Below are positions 57,697-64,000 of a stretch of 64,000 nucleotides of DNA, piece after piece. The notes beneath the pieces were generated by a model that was given only the letters and a program-made list of their open reading frames with translations, ran no database searches and was not told where the DNA came from. This DNA is from Persicirhabdus sediminis (GTDB lineage Bacteria > Verrucomicrobiota > Verrucomicrobiia > Verrucomicrobiales > Akkermansiaceae), in assembly GCF_016595495.1 (NCBI RefSeq), contig NZ_JAENIM010000039.1, positions 1 to 64,000 on the forward strand. The letters run 5' to 3'. Position 1 is the first letter of the stretch; each line of letters begins with the position of its first letter. Both the position numbers and the translations under genes were made by a program.

Positions 57697-57952
57697 ATGT
57701 TCGTTGTTTCGTTGTTACTAGCACTTATTTTAGATGAACGTTCTATTATTAATATAGTAATACGGTTAACATCAAGCATTTAGGTGTTATGAAAATAAAT
57801 TTTATGGGTGAGTTGTTTGGTTGTTTGGGATTATTTTATTTATCCTACTAACATTCTGTAGGTTTATTCATGTTACTATCTGGCCATGCGTCACTTCATT
57901 TGAGGAAACAAATGATCTGGTCTGTAGGTCAAATTGATGCCATGAAATAGCC

Positions 57953-58702
57953 ATGCAGCAGTTTGATTTGGCCGAATATCAATCGTCAGGAGGAGTGGTC
58001 TCTGAGCTGGAAGTGCATGCCGAGATTGGCTCTACCAATACTCGCGCTGCTGAGTTGGCGCGAGCTGGCGCAGTCGAAGGATTCACGGTGTTAGCTGAGA
58101 GCCAGCTTGCTGGCCGTGGCCGCCGTGGCAGCCAGTGGCATTCGCCATTTGCGGCAAACTTGTTATTTTCTACCGTGTTGCGTCCACGTCAGCCACGCTC
58201 GCAGTGGGGGGTGTTAGCATTGTCCACCGGGCTGGCCGTAGCCAAATCTCTGGCTGAAAAATGCCAGCTAGATGGCAAAATCAAGTGGCCTAATGACCTG
58301 TGGATTAATGGCTTGAAGTGCTGCGGCATTCTTGTTGAAGCTGAAAATGATTTTGTCATCGCAGGTGTTGGGCTGAATGTTTCAGCTTCACCCGATCACC
58401 TCGCCGCAACTGACCTGCGGGCGCAAGGGTGCGATATTTCGCGTGAAGCATTGCTGGCCCATTTAGTCAGTCAAATTGTCAATTGCTCACTAGATGCCGG
58501 GCTTGATAAAAACAAACTGCTGGATGAAATCCGTAGCTACGACGGATTGCTAGGTAAGCGTATTTCGCTGCTCAGCCAAGGGAGTGAGCACCGTGGGACG
58601 ATGGCTGGTATTGGTGACGACGGTGAGATCTTGCTAGATTGCGGCGGTAAGATTGAATCATTTGTCCAGGCTGATCAGGTGCGTCCAATAGAGGAGCTCT
58701 AA
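57953..58702 (+). CDS. birA: Biotin--[acetyl-CoA-carboxylase] ligase
   Basis: The product has 249 residues. It attaches biotin to carboxylase carrier proteins. The biotin/ATP site is clear: IGSTNTRAAELA, SQLAGRGRRGSQWHS and KIKWPNDLWINGLKCCGILVEA, then AGVGLNVS. It has no N-terminal helix-turn-helix, so it is not a BirA repressor. A C-terminal SH3-like domain follows (LGKRISLLSQGSEHRGTMAGI). The start ATG at 57953 has no strong ribosome-binding site. It is convergent with the DUF2064 gene. Confidence 0.94.
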   Translation: MQQFDLAEYQSSGGVVSELEVHAEIGSTNTRAAELARAGAVEGFTVLAESQLAGRGRRGSQWHSPFAANLLFSTVLRPRQPRSQWGVLALSTGLAVAKSLAEKCQLDGKIKWPNDLWINGLKCCGILVEAENDFVIAGVGLNVSASPDHLAATDLRAQGCDISREALLAHLVSQIVNCSLDAGLDKNKLLDEIRSYDGLLGKRISLLSQGSEHRGTMAGIGDDGEILLDCGGKIESFVQADQVRPIEEL

Positions 58703-58715
58703 TCTAATCAATCTC

Positions 58716-59441
58716 TTACGGCAGTGGCAGCGGGTGATCACGTCCGCTGAGGTTTTTGTGAGCTTTGATCAGGGCGGCACCTAGTGGTGATTCAAGAATG
58801 ATTTCCCAGTCGCTGAACTCACTAACTTCAGCTAGCTCGGGTAAGAGCGCGTGTTTGTAGCCAGCAAGTCTAGCAGCATCCGCAGTTTGCTCGCAGCTAT
58901 CCCAAGTGATCGCGGGTGAGATGTTAGGCGCTTTTTTTGTCGCTACAAGGTGACAGCCACCAGCTGGAGTAGGGCCAATGCTCAGTTCGTGTTTCTGCAG
59001 CATGGAGAATGCTAGCTGGACCCAGCGAGATCCACACATCGGGCAGTCGCTAGTCATCACCGCCACTTCATCATAACCATCAGTGAAGGCATCCGTGAGC
59101 GCATGGTTAACAACGTGATCAAAGTCTAACTCAGCCTGCGGGTGAAATGAGATTTTCAGCTGGCTGGATGATTGTGGCCAGTGCCAGCTGTGATCGTCTA
59201 TAACTTGCAAATTTTCCAGCTGCGGAAGAATCCAGAATTTGATGCTATCGTGGGCATCTGCTGGCGCATAACAAAATCTAATGTCGCAATTTTCCAGCCC
59301 CTTGAGCTGGCGCAGCTGCACGGCTACGAGTGATTGATAGATGGTGTTTGCCTCTTCGTCGCCACAGCTTTTGGCGAGCTGTAGTTTGACTTGCCCAGCA
59401 ATGGGCTCTTGAAGAAAAACGATGAGTACTCGTGAGTGCAT
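58716..59441 (-). CDS. DUF2064 / TIGR04282-type glycosyltransferase
   Basis: The product has 241 residues from the ATG at 59441 (MHSRVLIVFLQEPIAGQVKLQL). The longer frame would start inside the terminator of the upstream gene. The family looks like a small GT-A transferase: FLQEPIAGQVKLQLA (usually PxPGxxKTRL), VAVMTSDCPMCG with the DXD-like SDCP, and IGPTPAGGCHLVATK. Members occur in arsenosugar synthesis and in cofactor F420-like contexts; the substrate here is unknown. The Arg of the usual KTRL is absent, so activity is uncertain. Confidence 0.8.
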   Translation of the reverse strand: MHSRVLIVFLQEPIAGQVKLQLAKSCGDEEANTIYQSLVAVQLRQLKGLENCDIRFCYAPADAHDSIKFWILPQLENLQVIDDHSWHWPQSSSQLKISFHPQAELDFDHVVNHALTDAFTDGYDEVAVMTSDCPMCGSRWVQLAFSMLQKHELSIGPTPAGGCHLVATKKAPNISPAITWDSCEQTADAARLAGYKHALLPELAEVSEFSDWEIILESPLGAALIKAHKNLSGRDHPLPLP

Positions 59442-59469
59442 GATCTCTTTATAAACACAATCCAGCGGG

Positions 59470-59510
59470 AAATCAAAAGCCGCAATCATGTGATTGCGGC
59501 TCGGATGTTT
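59470..59510 (-). terminator. Terminator of the sulfatase at 59521
   Basis: AGCCGCAATCA (59478-59488) pairs with TGATTGCGGCT (59491-59501) and is followed on the minus strand by TTTGATTT. Confidence 0.75.
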
Positions 59511-59520
59511 TGTTAGTGGT

Positions 59521-61068
59521 CTATTTTTCTATGGTATCTTGCGCGTCGTACTTGCTTTTAATCTCGTCGAGCTGGCTTTTGAGTTCTTTGATTTTGCCAG
59601 CGTACTCTGGGTTGTTATAGAGATTGTTCATCTCTTTGGGATCCTTTTCCAGATCGTAGAGTTCCCATTCGTTATGGGTATAGAAGTTGATTAACTTAAA
59701 TCGTTTGCCGCGAATGCCTTCATGTTTGGCGACTCGATGCCATGTTTCATCACCAGCGTAATAGTGATAGTAGAGGCTGTCGCGCCAGTCAGCTGGCGTT
59801 TTGCCTTTCAGCAGTGGAACAAGGCTTTTGCCCTGCATGTCAGCTGGAATTTCCACCCCAGCTAGCTCGAGAAATGTTTCAGCGTAGTCGATGTTCTGCA
59901 CCAGCTCGTTGCATACTGAGCCTGGCTTTGTGACGCCCGGCCAGCGAATGAGCAGGGGAGTGCGCATCGATTCCTCGTACATGAAGCGCTTATCAAACCA
60001 GCCGTGTTCGCCGAGGTAAAACCCCTGATCTGAGCTGTAGATAACCACTGTGTTATCTGCTAGACCCGAGTCGTCTAGATAATCTAGCACCTTGCCAACG
60101 CTCTCGTCTACTGCGGCAATGCAGCGCAGATAATCTTTTAAGTATCGTTGGTATTTCCAGCGCACTAATTCTTTGCCTTCTAGCTTAGCATCGAGAAATT
60201 TTTTGTTTTTTGGACCATAGGCGGCATTCCACTGAGCTAGCTCATCTTCGGTCATGCGGCCAAGGTTGTAGGTCCATAAGTTAGGTTTGCTGTCGTCCAA
60301 TTCCCAAACTTTGTTATCACCAGTTAGGCTCATGGTGATCTCAATGCTCATGTCTTGGTTTCTAGCTGCTTTGCCTCGCGTATTGTAGTCGTCAAATAAG
60401 TTGTCGGGCTCGGGGATGGTGACATCATCGTAGAGTGATAGATGGCGCAGTGCTGGCATCCACTCGCGGTGAGGCGCCTTGTGCTGCAGCATGAGCATGA
60501 ATGGTTTTTGCTTGTTGCGGTTTTCTATCCACTCGATGCCCTTGTCAGCCAGCATATCGGTGACGTATCCTTTTTCGGTCACCGTGCTGCCGTCCATTTT
60601 GATGAAGTCTGGGTTATAATAATGACCTTGGTTAGGTAAAATTTCCCAGTGGTCAAATCCAGTTGGTTCGGTCGCCAAGTGCCATTTGCCAATCAATGCG
60701 GTTTGGTAGCCAGCTGATTGTAGAAGCTTGGGAAATGTCTGCTGGCCGCCATCAAACTTGTCGTCATTTTTGCGGAAGCCATTGAGATGGCTGTGTTTAC
60801 CCGTTAGGATGGCGGCGCGCGCTGGTCCGCAGATAGAGTTGCAGACAAAACTCTCGGCAAACATCATGCCTTCGTTGGCGATGCGGTCGAGGTTAGGGGT
60901 TTCATTCAATGACTCAGGGTAGGCGCTGATAGCGCGCTGCGCGTGGTCATCGGTAAACATAAAGAGAATGTTCGGGCGGCTCTCAGCTAACGCGCTGGCT
61001 TGCAGTGAAAGCAGAACAAATGAGGCTTTTAGTGCGTGCCGAGTCGATTTGGTGGCATCGTTAAACAT
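59521..61068 (-). CDS. Secreted sulfatase (formylglycine-dependent)
   Basis: The product has 515 residues. The N-terminus includes a signal peptide ([17 protein letters not shown]), and then [15 protein letters not shown] holds the metal aspartates. The formylglycine site is [15 protein letters not shown] (C-x-P-x-R). [18 protein letters not shown] supplies Asp/Gln and Lys/His ligands. The layout resembles the N-acetylglucosamine-6-sulfatase/mucin-desulfating group. It probably removes sulfate from host or algal glycans. It follows the haem-binding gene on the same strand with about 180 bases between. Confidence 0.92.
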   Translation of the reverse strand: MFNDATKSTRHALKASFVLLSLQASALAESRPNILFMFTDDHAQRAISAYPESLNETPNLDRIANEGMMFAESFVCNSICGPARAAILTGKHSHLNGFRKNDDKFDGGQQTFPKLLQSAGYQTALIGKWHLATEPTGFDHWEILPNQGHYYNPDFIKMDGSTVTEKGYVTDMLADKGIEWIENRNKQKPFMLMLQHKAPHREWMPALRHLSLYDDVTIPEPDNLFDDYNTRGKAARNQDMSIEITMSLTGDNKVWELDDSKPNLWTYNLGRMTEDELAQWNAAYGPKNKKFLDAKLEGKELVRWKYQRYLKDYLRCIAAVDESVGKVLDYLDDSGLADNTVVIYSSDQGFYLGEHGWFDKRFMYEESMRTPLLIRWPGVTKPGSVCNELVQNIDYAETFLELAGVEIPADMQGKSLVPLLKGKTPADWRDSLYYHYYAGDETWHRVAKHEGIRGKRFKLINFYTHNEWELYDLEKDPKEMNNLYNNPEYAGKIKELKSQLDEIKSKYDAQDTIEK

Positions 61069-61177
61069 AATAATTATTCCTAGCTGGCTAGTTGCCGTTT
61101 GCCAAGTTCCTTGTTTTTTCTGGCTACACGTATGCCTGAAGGTGGCGCCTATCAGCTTGCTTAGCTAACAAGTTGAG

Positions 61178-61212
61178 ATGGCTGGTGGGTGATGAATCAC
61201 CGATGCCAGCCA
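61178..61212. other. Hairpin between haem-binding gene and sulfatase gene
   Basis: TGGCTGG plus GGTGAT pair with ATCACC plus CCAGCCA around a short loop. No T-run follows on either strand, so it is not a classical terminator; it could protect or attenuate a transcript. Confidence 0.45.
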
Positions 61213-61250
61213 CCTCAGCAGATGGAAGTTGTTTGAGTTTGTTTGGCGGT

Positions 61251-63812
61251 TTATTTTTGCTGCGCGCGGTAGTTGATATTTCCCTTCAGCTGGATGTCCA
61301 TGATTTCTACAGCCGCACCATCAGCGGAGAAGATTTTCAATACATGAGCTGGCTGGCCTGCGGGGAATTTGAAGACGGCTTTGTCACCCTCTTGGCTGGC
61401 GATGATGTCAGGGGTGAAGTCCTCAGGGATCACTGGCTGGATGGTTGTGCGTAGATTTGCCGCTTGCTCTGGGTCAGCTAGAGTGAGTGAAATCTCAGTG
61501 AGGATATGTGGCACACGCATGTGGAACTGCAGGCTGTTTTTCCATGAAAAATCTCCCTCGGCGATCCAGCTAGTTGGCTCGTTTTGGGTAACTAATGCCT
61601 GCGCTGCAGCTGGAGTGACTTTCCAATGAGCGATTGCTTGTGCGGGGATGTCATCTTGGTAGAACTCAATGGCTAATGGCTTCGTTAGTCGTTGTTGGAA
61701 TTCTTCCGCTGTCCACGGACTAGTGCGTTCATTTTCTAACTTACGCAGGTGGGTGATAGAATTTGGCCAGACTTCAGTTGGCGAACATTGCTGCGAGGCT
61801 CTGAGGTAGGAGACGAGACCGGCAATAGTTTTGTCATCTAAGTTAGGCATGGCTATCATTTGGTCGCCCGGGTAGCTTCTTCCGTCTAGCTCACCTTTGA
61901 GCCCGTGGAGCAATGTGAGGGCTGGGAGGTCAAAGCGCGCATTGACGCGTGGCGAATCTACCAGTGATGGCGCGAGAGGTTCCATACCTTTGGCATCCAT
62001 GCCGTGGCAAGCTGAGCAGATGGTTTGGAAGGTTTCGGCTCCAGCTGATAGGACTTCCACACCAAATGGTGATACGGGAGTGCGCCAGTTTTGCACCACC
62101 GCGGCAATAATAGGGTCGCCGCTGGTATTGAGCACTGGAAATAGCTCGGCAAAATAGTGGTTGTCTGGCTGCGCTTGCATGATCGATTGCTGAATTTTCT
62201 TCAGATCGATAGCGTCGATTTTCGATGCTGTTAGCGCGGCTTGGGTGACTACTGAGTTATCAGCTGAGCTGGCTAGTTTGCTGATAGCTACGTTGATAGC
62301 AGCTGACGACGGCTGGCTCTCAGCCACACGCATGGCGGTAATCTGCACATCTGCTGGAGCATTGGCGAGCAGCCCGAGTAAGAGGGCATCGTTCACTTGC
62401 CCGAGGCCTTCGAGCGTCCACAGCGCGTGAATACGCGAGTGGATGCTTGCGCCGCTGTTAGTGGCTAGGTTTTCTAGCTGCTCAGCTAGCTGGCTGAGTT
62501 GTTGGTCAATGATTAGGTGTTGGGCGCGCTTGCGCACCCAGTAGTTGCTAGATTGCAGGCTGGTGATGAGCTCATCCGCATTGGCATTTTCTAATGAGGT
62601 GGTTTCACGCTTTTTGAAATCCTCATGTACAATGCGGTAGATGCGGCCACGTGAGACGATTTTATCTAGCTGGAATTTATCAATCTGCTCGCGCAGGTAG
62701 GTGCCTTCCTTAGCCCAGTGGCCGTGCTGGATGATACCGCGGTACATGTCTACCAGATATAAATTTCCATCTGGCCCAGTGCGCATGTTGACGGGGCGGA
62801 AGAGTGGGTCGCGAGATCTAATAAACTCGCTGCCGGGGTCGGCATTTTTGGCGACGGTGCGCCCGTCAGCATGAGTGTCTAGCTGGAACCGGCGAACTAG
62901 TCGACCTACTGGCTCAGGCAGAAATGTTTGCCCTTGGAGTTCAGCTGGCAGGTTGTCGCCTTTGAATACTTCCTGACCGCCGCAGCCGGTGAATTTTTCC
63001 AGAGCGTTGTTTTTGATCGCCCCTGGGCCACCTTGCATGTCGGGTAAGTTAGAAATTGGAAATACGTACTTCTCGATTTCGGGAAGTTCCCAGCTTGGCC
63101 ACCAGAACCCGTATTGGATAGGGATTTGGAAGTCTTTGATGCCGTGGCCACCAGCTGCGTTAGAGAAAATTTGCTGTCCGCTACTGGTCTCAGTTAGCCC
63201 CCATTGACCATTACTGCGCGGGATGGTTTCAGCGATAAATTGTCCGTCCTGATATTTCCAGCGGGTTTTCCCCCAGGATGTATAGATCCAGTTATCTAGC
63301 GAGTGAATCATGCACCCTTCTTGGTGTTCTACATTGCCGCCAAATGAATCGACTTTGAAGGCGAGCGATTTTTCATCAGCCACGCCGTCGCCGTTGTTAT
63401 CTTTGAACCAATAAACTTCTTCGATGCCGGTTTCCTGAATGAGCAAGCCACCGCGAAATGGCACGATTGAGCGGGGGAGTACAAGTTTGTCGGCAAACAC
63501 AATGCGTTTGTCCATCATGCCGTCACCATTTTCATCACTGAGGAGAACCACGCGACTTTGCGGTGTGCGCTCGTCGCTAGACTCGATGTCCTGCATGTAG
63601 GTATTCATTTCCGCTACAAACAGGTCGCCATTGTCATTCCAGGCGATGGCGACTGGCTCTTGCACCATGGGCTCAGCGGCGACGAGTTCCAGCTGGAATC
63701 CAGCGGTGATTTCTGTTTGTTGGATAAACTCAGCTGGGCTGAGGGGAACGGGTGACTCGGCTGCTACAGCCAGAGCGGGTAGTAGGGTAAAGGGAAATGG
63801 GTATAATTTCAT
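61251..63812 (-). CDS. PVC-type haem-binding CxxCH protein
   Basis: The product has 853 residues with a signal peptide (MKLYPFPFTLLPALAVAAES). The first half (25-400) is a beta-propeller of the membrane-bound dehydrogenase type (VAIAWNDNGDLFVAEMNTYMQD, GPDGNLYLVDMYRG). Helical HEAT-like repeats follow (420-560), then a cytochrome c domain with the haem site CSACHGMDAKG near residue 600 and an axial Met in DQMIAMPN. The end resembles a beta-sandwich. The family is abundant in Planctomycetes and Verrucomicrobia; members are thought to oxidise sugars in the periplasm. Confidence 0.92.
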   Translation of the reverse strand: MKLYPFPFTLLPALAVAAESPVPLSPAEFIQQTEITAGFQLELVAAEPMVQEPVAIAWNDNGDLFVAEMNTYMQDIESSDERTPQSRVVLLSDENGDGMMDKRIVFADKLVLPRSIVPFRGGLLIQETGIEEVYWFKDNNGDGVADEKSLAFKVDSFGGNVEHQEGCMIHSLDNWIYTSWGKTRWKYQDGQFIAETIPRSNGQWGLTETSSGQQIFSNAAGGHGIKDFQIPIQYGFWWPSWELPEIEKYVFPISNLPDMQGGPGAIKNNALEKFTGCGGQEVFKGDNLPAELQGQTFLPEPVGRLVRRFQLDTHADGRTVAKNADPGSEFIRSRDPLFRPVNMRTGPDGNLYLVDMYRGIIQHGHWAKEGTYLREQIDKFQLDKIVSRGRIYRIVHEDFKKRETTSLENANADELITSLQSSNYWVRKRAQHLIIDQQLSQLAEQLENLATNSGASIHSRIHALWTLEGLGQVNDALLLGLLANAPADVQITAMRVAESQPSSAAINVAISKLASSADNSVVTQAALTASKIDAIDLKKIQQSIMQAQPDNHYFAELFPVLNTSGDPIIAAVVQNWRTPVSPFGVEVLSAGAETFQTICSACHGMDAKGMEPLAPSLVDSPRVNARFDLPALTLLHGLKGELDGRSYPGDQMIAMPNLDDKTIAGLVSYLRASQQCSPTEVWPNSITHLRKLENERTSPWTAEEFQQRLTKPLAIEFYQDDIPAQAIAHWKVTPAAAQALVTQNEPTSWIAEGDFSWKNSLQFHMRVPHILTEISLTLADPEQAANLRTTIQPVIPEDFTPDIIASQEGDKAVFKFPAGQPAHVLKIFSADGAAVEIMDIQLKGNINYRAQQK

Positions 63813-63918
63813 ATTTGTATTATATCTACTTATTACGTCCCGAATTGCCCATTTATACAGTAAAATAATAGAGTTTCTTGAGAATGCTAGCCTTGCCCAT
63901 TTTCCCTTTGCTTGAGCA

Positions 63919-63960
63919 CAAAAAAATCAGCCAGCAGAGCGAGGCTCCACTGGCTGAATT
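63919..63960 (-). terminator. Terminator of a minus-strand gene beyond the right edge
   Basis: ATCAGCCAG...CTGGCTGAAT (63926-63955) with inner GGAGCC/GCTC pairing is followed on the minus strand by seven T. The gene it serves would lie to the right of 64000. Confidence 0.75.
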
Positions 63961-64000
63961 ATTTGATCCACCTAGATGATAGAAATGAAAAATTAACGCA

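Overview
The window looks like a chromosomal segment of a marine-type Verrucomicrobiota bacterium, probably Verrucomicrobiales near Rubritalea/Akkermansiaceae. That placement is inferred from gene content, not from a marker gene. The clues are a very large secreted PVC-type haem-binding CxxCH protein, two secreted formylglycine sulfatases, three PEP-CTERM proteins, an N-terminal MNPYESP motif, a kinase-PEGA-FGE fusion, and intergenic DNA rich in CTAG and AGCTGG.

Positions 1-9010 form an accessory island. A truncated IS3-family element (1-639) abuts a run of small, unrelated, mostly secreted or membrane genes. Nine are on the minus strand (780-6928) and two on the plus strand (7384-8891). The spacers between them share sequence with one another. 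Several spacers are bounded by RYYYAAC...GTTRRRY core sites enclosing imperfect inverted repeats, the layout of integron attC sites. No integron integrase lies in the window, so I read the region as a gene-cassette array lacking an integrase (CALIN-like). At least two attC-like subfamilies and a third repeat family are visible, together with an apparently empty cassette and a cassette remnant. This is the most interesting part of the window.

From 9165 onward the sequence is ordinary chromosome with sparse operons. ftsY is followed by a plus-strand OmpA-domain envelope protein, then a minus-strand iron-uptake-like operon (Cys protein, TonB-dependent receptor, PepSY protein; 11551-15643). Next come glutaminyl cyclase, an aldo/keto reductase, and a giant secreted chitin degrader that joins an AA10 LPMO to a GH18 chitinase (18248-21703). 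Then trmJ-like, a LysE exporter, lepA, a pseudopilin, tyrS, tRNA-His, rnc, a SpoU methyltransferase, an L,D-transpeptidase overlapping bioB, a proteasome-like Ntn hydrolase, and a sulfatase.

The segment 35-50 kb carries a DUF695 protein, a four-helix-bundle protein, ruvC, and a DEAD-box helicase. An ECF-like sigma factor is translationally coupled to a kinase-PEGA-FGE receptor. These are followed by an OsmC-like protein, glnD, a degenerate GIY-YIG protein, aroF, an M42 peptidase and lgt. The segment 50.6-53.6 kb is a cluster of small membrane proteins, including a Wzz-like one and a miniature PEP-CTERM protein. The right end holds mdh (with strongly selected codons), a TIGR01777 epimerase, sufT, a PEP-CTERM beta-helix protein, birA, a DUF2064 transferase, a second sulfatase and the haem-binding protein.

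Many intergenic regions carry clear intrinsic terminators, several bidirectional. Short interspersed repeats recur near gene ends at distant places in the window. All functional statements rest on motif recognition by eye; no database search was run.
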